This document shows positions 44,801-58,605 of a stretch of DNA of 64,000 bases, in pieces. Below the pieces are notes generated by a model. It did no database searches and was not told where the DNA came from. It saw nothing but the letters and a program-made list of their open reading frames with translations. Both the position numbers and the translations under genes were made by a program. The stretch covers positions 1 through 64,000 of the forward strand of contig CDMY01000982.1 of the NCBI GenBank assembly GCA_001179505.1, given 5' to 3'. The DNA comes from Vitrella brassicaformis (lineage: Eukaryota > Sar > Vitrellaceae). Within the stretch, counting starts at the first letter, position 1. Every line of letters starts with the position of its first letter.

Positions 44801-47800
44801 TGGTGCTGATGAGCAGGTCGGCCACGTGCTGGGGCTGGCAGGAGGCGAGCATCAGGCCCTCAACAGTTCCCTCATCGGCGTCGCCCCCTGCCGGTTCGTC
44901 GTCGTTGTCCTCTGTGGGTGCACTGGCGCTGCGGGGGGCGGCCGAGCCCTCCTTGTCGGACGCCATGCTGCTGTCGTGATGCTGATGCGATGATGATGGG
45001 GCCTCCTTGCGAACCGAGAATCGGGTGGCCGACGTCTGGAAGCGCATTGAGCCTGTGGTCGCCGACACACGGAGCGCCACGCCTTGGAAGGTCAAGTCGA
45101 TGGCGACCCGCAGCCGCTGCACCACAGTCGATAATGAGGCGTCCGCTGCTTTAGGTGGCGGAGGTGGCACATGTTGGATCGACTCGGATGACGCCGAGAT
45201 GACGGCCGGGACGACCGACACCGACAACTGGTTTGCGATGACGAGCAGGTGGCGCATCTCCTCCAGCCCGATGGACACGTTGATCTGCGCCACAGTGAGG
45301 GTGGCCTTCAGCACCATGTCGCCCGACGACCGAGGGGCAGAGGGGGAGGGAGAGGGGGAGGGCGAGATGCTGGAAGCACTGCTGCCACGATGAGAGGGAC
45401 CTGACTGCTCTGACTGCGCCTCGACGCGCTGAAAGGGGGAGAGGTCCGCAGACGACCCAAGGCTCTGTTGCGAACGGATTGACGCCGATTCCCGCCAGGC
45501 CTTGAAGGCAAACGACCCGGCGGCGTCGACAGCCGGCAGTGAGTGGCCTCTGCGGGTGATGGCCCCTTGGGATCGCTCCATGAAGGTGAGGGAGTGGGTA
45601 GAGATCCCGGCGTTGACCACCACCACCACCTGCGCCCGTCCGCCCTTGAGGCTGTCCGTCGACGCCCCCAGAAGAGAGCTGACGGGTGCGGCGGAGGAGA
45701 GGCCGGTGACCTCCAAGCCGAGCGACACAGCAGCGATGCCATAAGATAGGCCGATGGCTGGCGAGGGGTAGTACACGATCCGGCTGTCGGTCGCACGCAT
45801 CACGTGTTGCAAGGCAAGCGGGTTGCCGAAGGTGCCCTCCTGCAGGACGGGAAACGCTCCGTCGGCCTCGGCCTCATCGTGGCCGGCTTCCTGGTCTCCC
45901 TCGTCTGCCTCGATTGCCTTGGCCGCACCGCCCCAGGCGTCCACGAATGCCCGGATGCCCTTGGCGAAGGCCGGGGTAATCAGGTACAGCGGAAGCTGGG
46001 CAAGGAGACCGTCGACTGACAGCCCAGTGCACGCCCCATACTTGCTGCCGTTCTTGGTGGCCGATGTGCATGCAGCCGACTTGCTGCCGTTCTTGGTGGC
46101 CGATGTGCATGCAGCCGATGGGACGAGGCAGTGGCCGTCGAGTCTCTCGATGGACACACAGAAGGATCCGAAGCCTGCCAGGGCGTTCTGGATGGACAGG
46201 TGGTGACCTGCCTTGTCGCAACTTGTGGCCGTGGAGCTGATGAGGGTGTAGCGGACGGCCTCGGATGCGTCGCCCGTTGCCGAGTTGTTGGCCGTCGTGA
46301 TGCGCAGCATGACCGTCTCGTCATCACCGTTCCCCGCTTTCCCCTCATCGGCCAGCGACGAGCACATGGCGAAACCGTACTGGCGGACGACAGCGGTAAG
46401 CGTCCAGGGACGCGACAGCCGCTCCTTCACGACCTCACTCGCACCCTTGTCCTTTGCTGCCGCCGGTGCCATCGCCTTCTCACCAGCCTTGGGCGATGCA
46501 GCGTCGGTCATGAGCATCAGTTTGGGGTCGATGGACACCAGCGAGTCCCTTCGGGGTGAGGACAGAGTCAGGCTGGTCAGCGATGCGTGTCGTGGCCGCT
46601 GCTTGGGCCGGGGCACCTCTGTCTTGCTCAGCATCAGCCGGTGTGGGTAGGAGGGGCTGTGCCGACGATCCCCACGGAGGGCGGAGGTGGTCGTGCGGGT
46701 GATGGGGGAGATGTCGGCGTGCGCCGCAGCTGGCTCGAGTGCTGGTGTCAGGGAAGCGGTGGCAGCCTGCACGTGTACGTAACACACAGAGGGTAAAGAG
46801 TCACAGTCCGACAGGCCGTGTGTTGTTGTCACATTGTGCACCTGGATGGACTCCACGATGCTCGATAGTGTGCCTGCCAGCTGCAGCACTCCCGGCTCCA
46901 CCACACAGTGGACCGAGGACACAGACAGGCTGGCGCAGACGCTGGACACATCGGCACCCTCGCTGTTCCCTTCGCCCTCTCCACCAGCAGCAGGCGCAGG
47001 TGCAGGTGCCACTGCGGCCGCCGGCAGCTGCAGGATGAGGGATGTGGTGGTCAGCGCCAGACGGGACACCAGCACGGTCGCAGGGGCGGCGACGGGAGGG
47101 GCAATGGCCAGACTGGGGTTGGGCGGCGTCTGAGGCGATAGCGTGGCTATTGATGACCGTCTCCTCTCGGCCCCTTTCGCTTTCTGTCCGCCGGCTTCCT
47201 CAACGCTGCCCGCCCTCACGGCGACGATCGGAGCGCCGTCGTCGAGTGTGCGGGCCGGGAGGGCTGGCGACACGGGGACAGACATGGACGCAGCGGGCGC
47301 AGCGGTGTGCCTCGTCTCTGTGGTCGGCGTGGGCATCTTGCGCTCATAGCGCACCTCGGCTGTGGATGTGAGGGCAATGCGCAGGTCCCAGGGAGCGTTC
47401 AGGGCGGCGGGGGGTGGTTGGGATGGGTTGCCGAGTGTGGTCGGCTGAGTGCTGCTAGGTTGCTTCATGAAGTCCAGAAGGGGCGTCATCCTAAGGAAGA
47501 AGGATAAGACAGGCAATGCATCCATCCATCCATCCGTAGGCGACACCATTGCTGGTGGCGGTGGTGGTGGTGGCGCTTACCATGCGTCGTAGGTGCTCCT
47601 GATGAGTTGGTGTCTCGTCACAATCCGATGGCGCTCCACGAGGCCGATCAGATGGGCGTTGATCAGACGCCGACCCGCACGCACACACGCACACATCGAC
47701 GCGTGCTGCGCCACATAGTCGAGGGAGGTCCCGTCTGGGCGGCCGAATGACCTCAGGGCGTCGGCTGTGAAGATCTGTCGGACAGACACATACAGAGACA

Positions 47801-50800
47801 GAGGACAAGGGGGGGCGAATGGAGACCACATCGTAGCGTGGGGTGAGGAGTATGCGTCTTCTCACTGACCTCTGAGAGCAGCTGCGTCCATCCGTCGTTG
47901 ACATGTGAGGTGGTCCTCTGCCTGACTTCACGAATGTCTGCCCCCAGCGCTTGAATGGCAACGGCACACGTGTCCACCTGACGCACAAACCAATGGATGG
48001 ACGATGCCATCCATCCATTGAGGTGTCTGTCACGGCTCACCGCGAGAGGGGCCACTCCATCGGTCACACGCATCACAACGTCCCCCACCTCCATCTCCAT
48101 CACACCGCCCTCCGTACCGACCGGCATGTGCAGACGAAACCTCCCACCCACCACATCGAAGCGGACGCCCCCATAGCCATCCCGCTGTCCGCCCTCAGCC
48201 ACACGTGGCCCAGCGGCCCTCTCGCTGACAGCACGAACGAGCTCCTGGGAGAATGCCGGCCGCTCGCTGTTGTCTATGGTCTTGCGATATATGTGCCAGT
48301 GGATGGCATCGATGTCACAGAATGCGGCATGCAGGGAGGGCGGGGCAAGGTGCGTGGCGGAAGAACGAATGCAGAGGTGGAGGGTCTTCATCTCGATACG
48401 TGAAGCCGCTCGGTCGGCCGATTGAGGGGCAGCAAAGATGCCGCCTTGTCCCTCCTTCGGCGTGTGCTCGCCATACATAGTCCCATCCTCCTCACCGGCC
48501 TCTGGCTCATCTCCCCTATCCTCTTCGATGCCTGCGGTCCCCCGGCTGCCCTCCATCTCGACCACGAGGGACACAGACGGCCCGCCGATCGACCACACAT
48601 CGGCCTGTGTGGTCACAGACGCACTCTCCCCCTCAATGCCACCTTGCGATTTCCTCCTCCGCTGCGGTGGCAGTGGCGGAGCTGGGGGCGGGGCAAAGGC
48701 CGCGAACTCGAATGTGTCGAAGAGGGCCAGGTAGGTGCGCGACGGGGTCGTCGACCAAGAGGTCGTCGATGAGGCCATGAGATCCACAAGATGGCTCATG
48801 CCATGATGACTGATGCGCACAAGCACACCTTCGACCTGCCGATTGTCTTGTTTGGCCGTGGTGGTCTGGAGGGACACGTGTGTGACGGTGAAGGGGCCAC
48901 CGGTCAAAGGGGTGGGCTCGTTGATGGCTCGCTGGAAAGGGCCCTTGAGCGACGAATAGGGCACAAAATGACAACGGGACTCCGCAGACCTGCATAACAG
49001 AAAGAGACGGTGATCGGCCGTCCGTGTGTCCGCGTCATACTCAACCGACTCACCTTTGTTGCACTTTGGACGGTCGCCTTCGCCCGGGCGGCTTGACGGG
49101 GTACGGCACACCCACCCCCTCCCCGGCACACTCATCGGCACTCCTGAGCACTATCCTCGCACCACAGACCTTCGCACATGCCGCCCTCTCATCGCACCCA
49201 TCATCCTGCCGCCGTATGGCCTCCACCGCCATCCGCTGCCCCTCGTTCATCTTGTCGAAGTATTCCCGCTGCCTCTGGGGGCTCTGCAGGAGCGACCCCC
49301 TGTGCGCCCACCGGCCCTCCCTGTCGGCCTCATCGTCGCTCTCTGACGGCACAGACAATGCCGTCGGCGCGCGGGCAGGGATTTCCGTCCGCCACTGCCG
49401 TGCGTCGCCGCGACGCACTTCGAGACTCGGCTGGCTGACGAGGGTTTTGGCATTCTGTTGATGGCCGATAGAGGATCGAGATGAGCGTTTGAAGTGGACT
49501 GATCGCGTGGTTGCTGCGGCTGCTCGTGTAGGGGGATGATGGTCGCTGGGGGCGCATGTGGCATTCTCCTCTTCACACGACACAAAGCTGGACAGGTCAT
49601 CGTCCATGAACGAATCATCCTCGGCCTCGCCCTGGCACATACAATGCACACACCACCCACACAAGGCTTCACTCAATGCGCCATCAGTCCTGGTCCTGCC
49701 CCCACGTCGCCTCGTCCCACCTTGGTGTGCGTGTGTGTCCCGGATTTACTGTCATTCAGCTCCTCCCCGACGGAGTGCCACGACCGACTCTTGCTCTGTT
49801 GCGCGTCAAGCGCGAAGGACGGGGGCGTCTGCAAGGACTCGTATGACCCGTAGGTGTCCCTCCTGCCAGCCCCACTGGCACTGCCCTCCAACTCGATGTC
49901 CGACAGGCTGATGGGGCTGGCCTCCTCTGTGGGCGGCGACCGGCGGGCGACGAACTCCCCGAGCGACGTGCGGCGGCTTTGCTGTTGGGCTGTGGGTGGG
50001 GGCAGCAGGACGACTGAAGACGAATCGCGAGAAAACAGGTCTGAGCGATGCGAAGGGGAGGCAGGGGGCAGTGACAAGTGTAGGGACGAGAAGTGTCGGT
50101 GCCGTTGTGTGTGTCTGACCTGACATGGTGCGGCGTTGAGGGATCGGGATGGACAGCGGCACAGTAGCTGTAGCCGCCTTGTCGGGCTGCCCCTGATCGA
50201 TATCCTGGACCCGCTCAGGCGAACTGACTGTGGCCCTTACCATCTGCCGCTGCCTCCGCCGTCGACCAGATGATTCGCACACCATCTCAGCTGGGTCGCC
50301 TATGGTGCCGGGGAGGCTGTCGAACACACCCTTCAGCGACATCACAGACACCGGCCGCTCTTCTGTCGCATTGTCCGCATCCCATTGCTCGTCCTGTCGG
50401 TCGAAGTAGACGGTGCTGATGTGGGGCAGGTCGCTCGTGGCGGTGCCGTGTTGGTGGTGCGGGAGATCGAGTGGCCAGTCGTGCTGACTGGTGGGGTGGA
50501 CGCATGCAGTGGCGGTGAGGGCGTGCCGGCCCTGCTCCGACAGATAGGCATCCTGACCGGTAGATCGATCCAGACATGGAAAGCACACATGACGTAGACA
50601 GACAGACAGATCATATTGGGAGCGAATTCGTTCGGTCACCTGGACGTCTTTGGTGAGGCCGTGTGGGTTCCGTTTGCCGCTGAGGATGACACCTCCGCCC
50701 CGCACGTCCATGAGTGTGTCGCACACAATCTCCCTGAGGGCACTCTGGTGGGCCGGCCTGCCAGTAGTGGCCGTCACTGACCGATACGTGACGATCCGCA

Positions 50801-53800
50801 CCATCGGCACCTGACAGCATACATGTACGCAGAGAGGGAAGTATGAGACTCTCGTGAAGGCTGCATGTACGCCGGCTTGCTTGCCTGGCCTCTGATGTGT
50901 TGGTGAAACAGATTGCAGAAGCGTGTGTCCTTGCACAAGTGCAGACCTGACGAAGCACATCCGAACACACATATCAATCCGTGCATCCAGCCTGCCTGCC
51001 TGCCTGCCTACTGGCCGCTCTATGTGCACCATACCCACCGTAAGGTATGCTGGCGACGGTCACGTGCCCATTGAGTGGCACGGCCACCCTTACAGCCCCC
51101 AGCCTGACGTCCACCACATTCACAGCCAGGTGAAGTCGCTGCCCTTCCCGCGCCTTGACCACCGTGCCCTTCATCCTTGCTATCTCGGGTGGCAGCCGGC
51201 GCCGCCACGGCCGCTCCTCCATCGGCATTGGCGACTCGGCCGCTGCTCGCGTGTCGATCCGCTCCAACACACTCTCTGATAGACCTGCACGTATGCAACA
51301 GGCGCCTCGCATGTACGTATGTTCGAATGTCCATCCGTCTGTCCAGTGACTCCTTTTCCATTTCTGTGTCTGTGTGTATGTATTGATGCGTACCGGTCTT
51401 GTTTGATGATACGGATGAGCGCTGGCTCTTCCTGGTGCTTGCGTGCGAGATCATTTCCTTCTTGAGGACCGCCGGCGGGGCGCTGATCGTCCGGCGCCCT
51501 TCGTCGTCATTGTCCGATGCCGCCTCGTCGGTGCCGTCGTCCTGTGTGGTGCTAAGGATGGTGGACGCGAACCTGACGTGATGGTGATGACCCGTGGGGC
51601 TGTCGGTCGGAGACGGGGGCAATGACGATAGAGGCGACCTGATACACAAACGGACATTGCAGGCTTGGATGGATGGGTGTCGGTGCGTACTCCGGGTCGC
51701 AGCAGGCCCTCTGCCCCGGTACGGCCAGCTCCGCCACGTTCCACTGGTGTGACACACACCGCGCCGAGTGCACCAGCCGACCGATGTGTGCGGGCGATAT
51801 GCGGCCACTGAGGCGACCGATGGACGGGGAGAGGGAGCAGAAACACGGCACCAAGTCAGGCAGCGGGCTGAAGATGGCATGGTTGTGGAACCGCAGACCC
51901 TGCACACATACGCCCTCCCCGTCCCCCTCCAGGTCCATGTGTATGTCGTCCATTTCCACCACCACGTCGACGAAGGCGTTGGTGCCACGCATCACGACTC
52001 TCACGCCGGGGCTGGTGACCACCAGAGGGTCGCACACCGACGTGACGACAAAATCGCGCGTCGATGAGCGGTTGACGGGCGAGGGCGCCGACAGGATGTC
52101 GGTCGACAGAGACGAGGGTAGAAGGAAGCTGACGTCCTGTGACAGACCACACCACACATACACAGACACCGTGCGTATCGATCTGTTGCCACGCAGGGTC
52201 ACCCACCTGGCAGTCGACTTCCAGGAAGACCTCGAAATCGTTGATGGGGATGACAGTGTCGCCGTCTCTGAACCTCGTGACCTCGTGGTGCCTTGCCAGC
52301 CAGTTCTCGCGGGCGTCGTGGTCGTACTGAGATGTGGTACACGACAGCACATAGGGGCCGCCCATGTTGTCAGCCAGCCACTGCAGGGTGTGCAACACGT
52401 GGCCCTCGCACGACAAGGTGACGCTCGATGCATCTGGGAAATAAACAGAGGGGAGGAAGGGCACTGTCTCATATGTGATCGCTGTGGCGTACCGATGTTG
52501 AGCGTCAGATGATCGCGATAAGCTAGTTAGAAAGACAGCACGACACAAAGATGACAAACTCATCTCTCAATAACCCATTCCTGCTTCCTTCGTCCTTACA
52601 GGGGTTCAGGTTGTAGAATCCCGAGTACCTTCCCCCACACGCCAGCCCCTCCCACTGCAGCGCCACACCCAGACCGCGACCATCCACCTCAGGTGACGTC
52701 CAGTACCGCCCGCCAGCAGATGGGGAGCCGACGTCAACGTCGTAGCCCACGTGATTGATGGCGCGCGGGTATGCGGGGAGCGGCGGCTGCCTCCCAGGGC
52801 CGGTGCGTGCCTCGCTGTCCAGACCCAGAGGGTGGCCGGAAGGGAACGACACAGCTGAAAGAAGAAACGGTTGACTGACGGACCACACTTGTCTGTGCTG
52901 TTCCTTTACTTGAGCAGCCACTGACCTGCTGCAGCTGTGTCGCAGTTGATTCGGAAGTCCATCGTTGCCACCTCTGAGATGTAAACCAGAAACGCCTGGC
53001 TGCACACACACACATTGACACGTGTCAATGCATCCTCAGTATCCGAACCCAACACGTCGGCACGGACCTGGTTTGTATGTTGAGTGCGCGTGTGTGCAGG
53101 ATGATGCAGAGAGTGTCCCTGAGGGCGAGAGGGTAGTTAAGCACATTGTGTTTGGCGGCCGGGAGGATGAGCTCGGCGTCGTGGAAGTCGTATGTGAGTG
53201 TGTAGACTGCAGGGATGAAACACACCCAACCACTGTCGGGCCTGTCACCACCTGCACACACCAAGAGAAGTAGACACACTGCCATGTGTTCGTTGTCGCC
53301 ATCCTGACCCCATTCTGTGAGGAGGCAGCTGATGGCATCGATGAGTTCCCTCGTCAGCCACAGAGACGCCTTGGCGAACCGAAAGGTGAAGTCCCACAGC
53401 TGCTTCTCGTTCCACCGCAGTGGGTAGTGCACGTCTGCTGCGATCGAAAAGGACTCTACCGTCAGAAACTGACCTGACCAATGGCAGAAACACACACGAA
53501 ATCCTGCCTCTACGATCAATATGGGATGGCGTGTGTGTGCATTGTTTGTTGACCCACCCTTGTGTCTTGAGGGCAGCAGGCAGTCGACCGTGACCTTGTC
53601 CATCTTGACGGTCGCGTGGTGCTTCAAATCAGCCGATGTCACTAGCGCCCAGGGAATCTGATGCATGGACCCACTCAAGACACATGCACGTGCATTCACC
53701 CATACACGAGATCGTGTTTGTGGGCCTGCCTACCGCGCAGTGGATCTGTGCCGATTCCGGCGTGTGCAAGGACAGCTGACACCACCTTGTCTGCGAGCAG

Positions 53801-56681
53801 AAGGGGACCCTCGCCTCAATGCCCTGCGCGAAATCCACCGACAGCTGAAAGGACAGAGAGGAAAAAAACAGACATGACAGACGTCACGCTTGACGTACAC
53901 TCCACCGCCCCCTCCCCCACCCACCTCGAGCGTGTGTGTTGCTCTAATCTTTTTGGCTTTGGCCCTGTAAGGGCGCGAGTCCTCCCAATCAAATGGGTAG
54001 AGGATGGAGAGCAACAGCTCCCTCTGGTGGTCCGTCCAGGGCGAGTAGGTCAGGCAGCAGGGCGCCGTGGCAGTGAGGCCCACCATCATCTTGGGCAGGG
54101 GGGTCTTGGTGTCCACACACACGCCGGGCTGGTCGTAGTCGATCTTGACGCGCAAGGTGCCGTCGATGCGCAGCACCTCCATCTCCACACACGCATACAC
54201 ATGCATACACCAAACTGTCGTCACCCATTTGTGTGTTTATGTGTTTGTGTGTGATGCTCGATCACCTGCGCTTTCCTCAGCGTGTTGTCTTTCGGCGTGT
54301 CGCCGTCAGCCGCCTCGCGGAAAGGACTGTACCTGCACGCACATCACGTCGACGCATACACGAGCCTGTTTGCGCTTCTATGCCAGCTCACTTAGCGTAT
54401 GGCCTCTGTGCAGTCCCCTTGTCCCTCTCCTCGCCAGGCCGCCCATCGGGCGTGTTTGGCGATGTCGTGGGCGTGGCACGAGTCTCCTCCTACCGACACA
54501 ATTTTACACAGCAACACTACGGATACACGCGCCCCTCCCGTGCTTCTGTGGTGCAAACCTGCGGCGACGTGCGTGAGTCGTCGTTCTCCGCGGCGATCTG
54601 GACTCGCAATTCCTCGTCGACGTCATCAGCATTCTCACTCGCCCGTTTCCCCCTCCCTCCCCGCCGTCGCGACTCCCTTGTCGGTCCCCGGTCGTCCTCA
54701 GCGCCATTCTCCTCCGACACACGCGCCAACCTGAATGCATTTACACAGACGCATGCTTGTTCCCATCAGACGCTTCGCACTCACCTTCTGGTTCTCCTTC
54801 GGTCGAAGAGTCCCGATCTCATCCTCTGATTTGGGAAGACGGGCCTCTTTTGTGTAGCGGACGTGTGGTCTTCCTGCTCGTCGGTGTCGTCGAGGAAGCG
54901 CCAGTCCATTTTCTTGAAGAACTCCACAAACGAATTGCGCGCCTGATCAGACAGGGCGGCCATACATGTGTGCATACACACAACCCGCACCATGCGTCCG
55001 TGTGCTGAGTTTTGCTGTGGTGCTTACTCGTTCGAGCAGGTCCTCTTGCACCAGCCGTTGGTGGCGGGCCTGCAACTCGACTGAATCGGGGACAGAAAAT
55101 GACGGGCGCACTGTGCCCGTGTCTGTGCCGGGGTTTTTGTGCTTGCCCACCCGAATCGACGGCGGTTGGGTTTTCGTCGCACAGTAGCTTCACGTTGTTC
55201 AGGGAAAGGTCGGTTTCCACGCGGTAGGGATCCTCGCGCGGATACTCCTGACGATCTGCACACATACACACACCCACACAGACACACACACGCAGGCGGC
55301 CAGGCAGGCAGGCCACACACCATAGCATTCTCCACCCGTGTGGACCATGTGTGTGTGCTCTGACTGACTTGTGGCCATATGTGTCCCATGCAGCGTCCGC
55401 ACGCTCAAGATCACGACTGTGGGGATCTTGGATGAGCCGATCTTGACGCAAGACCTCTCCACCTTCAGCTGCAACAGCAGACATCCATTCAGATCATCGA
55501 CAGGTGCAAGTGTGGCAGGTGTGATTCTTGTACCTCAACACTGGGGCACAGTCGGAAGAATCTCGGTACGGCAGCAGCGATGGCCTCGACCAACGGATCG
55601 TTGTCGCCCTCTTCCTGGTGGCAAATGAGCAAATGGCATGTCCGCTGCGTGCACGGCAGTCAAGATGCGTACCACCAGGAGGTCGTCAGCGCCACCCTGT
55701 GCATCTGGAAGACCCACACGCCAACACACCGTGCAGCCACGGCAGGATTGCGTCCATCCGCTTGATAGGCACCTGTCTGTTCGACGGTTTCGTCTTTCTG
55801 CTCGTCTGGTAGCGTGCCGTCAGACTCATCAGCTGGGTCCTCCTGATGGACATGGCCTCGTCTGCGCAGTCCCCTCTTGAGCTAGCCTGTCTCTATGTGC
55901 CTACTTGTCTCTTTTTGTGTCTGCCTGTCATCCTCTTGGTGAGCTGTGCGATGCGCCCCATGATGCGCCGGTGCTTGGCCTCCTCCTGGGCCTCCTCCTT
56001 CTTACGACGAGCGATAACCTGACATAGACATACACCCACATGACACACGCCGGGCACACACAGACACATAAATAGACCACACGCGTGTGCATGTGAATGA
56101 GTCAGCGAGCGTGTGTATGTGGTTGCCTGTTCCAGGTGTTTGTATCTGGCCGCGTTTGAGTAGACCAGCACCTCCACACCATGCAGCTGAATCGTCACAC
56201 GATGCGGGTGGCTGCCCGACGACTGACAACCACACACGCATCCAGGCATTCACCCTTCAGCCCTCATCGTCCACCCGGATCTGCTTACGTATGGAGTGTG
56301 TACGATCCTCCGCCAGTATCGGCACCGCACCTCCAGCCTCGTCAGCAGCACACTCACGCTGGTCGTCGTGTATCGCACATGCGACAGCACAAACTTGCCG
56401 CCAAGCAAACTCAGCGACACACTGCGGGCCTGACACCACACACACACAAGGATGATGCACGGAAATCGTGTTCGCCTGTGATTTGCACTTTTGTGGACCT
56501 GCAGGTGTGTTTTGCCTCGGAGCACGCAGGAGTTGATGAGTTTGACGAGGACCATTGCAAGCAGCCGCGAGAAGACCATCAGGTAGAATGCGATGATCAG
56601 CACCAGGAAGGTGGAGTAGAGGGCGTAGGCCGTGAGGGAGTGCCCCTTCTCGAAACCTGTCAGCTGGTCGCGACTCTGCAT
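38868..56681 (-). CDS. BLTP1: Giant bridge-like lipid transfer protein (BLTP1 / Csf1 / Tweek type)
   Basis: This single gene of about 17.8 kb encodes several thousand residues of repeating-beta-groove (chorein-related) protein that carries lipids between membranes. The N-terminal anchor YALYSTFLVLIIAFYLMVFS from ATG 56681 is followed by LLAMVLVKLINSCVLRGKTH, LSLLGGKFVLSHVRYTTTSV, LEVRCRYWRR, and VTIQLHGVEVLVYSNAARYK. These occur in the same order as the N-termini of Csf1 and KIAA1109/Tweek (helix, then GxxxF..V.Y, RYWRR, L.G.E..VYN..). About 25 or more exons follow, including one of about 5.3 kb (47.5-42.27 kb) rich in beta strands and Ser/Pro/Ala loops. The last exons are FGVRMNVRTVGGMKAKLTYL (39.5 kb), TIHDFFGEMGTRRTDPIVVV (39.2 kb), and a tail ending TLGSVSAGR with TAA at 38868. 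VPS13 or SABRE/Hobbit are the alternatives. The N-terminal match favours BLTP1. No frame breaks are seen. Confidence 0.8.
46040..46118 (-). repeat. 39-base in-frame tandem repeat in the lipid-transfer gene
   Basis: CTTGCTGCCGTTCTTGGTGG recurs after exactly 39 bases (46041 and 46080). The protein repeats SATKNGSKSAACT, two full copies plus a diverged third edge (SKYGACT). It is a recent expansion in a loop of the giant exon. Confidence 0.9.
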
Positions 56682-56953
56682 GGCGATGGATGAATGGATG
56701 AGCCCGAGAACAGCTGTTCGCTAATCCACTACTCCACAATAAGCGCCTGATGAAATGGCCGCATCACCATCGTCTGCCGCATCGTTTCAATCGCCGGCTC
56801 CTCGGTCGTCGTGTTTTCGGCATCAACGAGTTGCTTTCGTCACTCATAGTGGAATAGACAGCGCAATCCAAGATCTCCATCACCACAAGAGCCCGCCCCT
56901 CGCCTCTCGCTTTCCCTGATCCGTTGCGAGCTTGGCGCAAAAACTTGGTTTCG
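56682..56953. promoter_or_regulatory. Divergent spacer, BLTP1-like / Nudix-like genes
   Basis: The two start codons are 272 bases apart. If the Nudix-like protein starts at 57099 instead, the spacer is 417 bases. No clear core element is seen. Cell-wide expression of the neighbour suggests a constitutive promoter, which is inference. Confidence 0.45.
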
Positions 56954-58344
56954 ATGCTTTGCCAGAGCTCCCGAGCCTCGTTCGCACCTCTCTTCCCCAG
57001 CCGCCCCCTCCGTGCTCAGCCAGGCTTCACCTGCACTCATCGCGCGCCACTGTCTGCGACGCTGCGGTACCTGATCTCTGTCTGCGCCACCAACAGCATG
57101 GCCAAGGAACCGACGTCGCGTGTGAAGGCGCAGGGAAGACCCGAGAACGCGCCAAACAGTGACCCAAACAGTGCGCATTTTTTCACCACCGACGTGCGGG
57201 AGCCATTCAAGGTCATCGGAGAACAAATGGTGTACCAGGGGTGGAAGAACGGTGAGTGAGTGCATGGTGAGCAGGGAGGGCGAGTGGGAGGTCATTGCGC
57301 TGGGCGACGGGTGACATTGGTCGATGAATGAATCATACGGATTCACGAGTCTGCTGGTGTCTGTCTGTCTGCAGTGATGCACCGAACAATAGAGCTGCCA
57401 AACGGCAAGACGACGCGATATGACATCAACCATTCAGTAAGCAAGAAGAGATGCGAAGAGAAGCTGCCATGAACTGTCTGGATTGCTCGTGATTGCCTCC
57501 CTCTGTGTCTGCTGTGTGTGTCAGGATTGCCCCGCTGTGTTCGTCGTTCCATGGGTATGTATGGAAGATTGGACGCAGATTGCTCATCTCCGGTGTGTCT
57601 GTGTACAGGATACGCAGAAGAAAACGACCATCTTCGCCGGTAGCTCGCACACACAAATGGACGCACTTCCCCGCCTCATTGTGCCCATCTGGGTGGTCCC
57701 TTGCCCTGTCTGTCTGCAGAGGAGTACTACCCAGGACCAAATCAATGGAAGAAAGGCTTTGTTGCTGGGCTCTATGAACGGAAGAAGCACGAGTCGCCCC
57801 TCCACGCTGCAAAGTGAGCAATGCGCAGAACACAGTCACACACACGCACACACGCATCGTTGGTTGGATGTGTGCGCAGGCTGGAGCTGGAGGAGGAGGC
57901 CCACCTGGTGGGCGGCAAGTGGATCAATCTCATCAATGAGAGGGGCGTGATGGACTACGAAAAGTATTCTGACCAGGTAATGGGTGTTTAATCGGTTCCT
58001 TCGTGCATCCATCTCGTGTGCCTTCCTGTGTGTCAGATCTTCTATGCGTTCTTGTGCCTCGATCCTGTGCACACCGACGATCCGCGGCCTCTGGATGACT
58101 CGGAGGTCATCTACCTGCACAGGGATGTGCCGGCCAAAGCGGTATGAATGTAGGTAGAATGGCGCGACAATGCACGGACAGACTGTGTCTTGCTTGCGTG
58201 TCGTCTGTGAGTGTGCAGGTGTTGGAGGGTGCTCTGCATGGTCATTTCACGGTCACGACGTCCCTGGCCGCCCTACTGGCCATCGAGAAGCTCAGAGAAA
58301 TCGGCGAGCTACCGAAAGACTTCTCGCTTGCGTTGGGTGCCTAG
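56954..58344 (+). CDS. Nudix-fold hydrolase-like protein with organelle-type leader
   Basis: Eight exons join in phase. From ATG 56954 the leader MLCQSSRASFAPLFPSRPLR looks like a mitochondrial or plastid presequence. ATG 57099 (MAKEPTSRVKAQG) is the alternative start. The core reads EQMVYQGWKN, HRTIELPNGKTTRYDINHS, CPAVFVVPW, TTIFAEEYYPGPNQWKKGF, and then the Nudix-box region GLYERKKHESPLHAAK followed by LELEEEAHLVGG. IFYAFLCLDPVHTDDPRP and LEGALHGHFTVTTSLAALLA close the protein. The layout fits ADP-sugar-type Nudix enzymes (hydrolysis of X-linked nucleoside diphosphates). The metal-binding EExxEE core is partly kept (ELEEE), but the Arg and Gly of the classic REUxEExGU are replaced (Leu, His). 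Activity is therefore uncertain. Confidence 0.75.
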
Positions 58345-58605
58345 ACAGACAGAACAGCGAGCGATGCTCACTGCTGCGTGCGTATGTGCTGCGTCCCTGC
58401 CTGACATGGCGACAATAGACCGTGTTTCATACATGGCGGAGTAGGTTTCAGTCTGTGTTCTCGCGCCCTTATATTGCGATTGCGATTCAAAGCACTTCCC
58501 CGACCGTTGACGCACGCACTCAGCCAGCCCATCGTCATGGTGGCGGCACACGCAGACATATATGTCTATTTCTCTATCTCTCTAGGTAGGCACGTCAGCT
58601 GCTAG

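Noticed and set aside
44133-44993. 286-codon plus-strand open frame
   Set aside because: It is antisense to the giant lipid-transfer exon. High GC makes long shadow frames common there.
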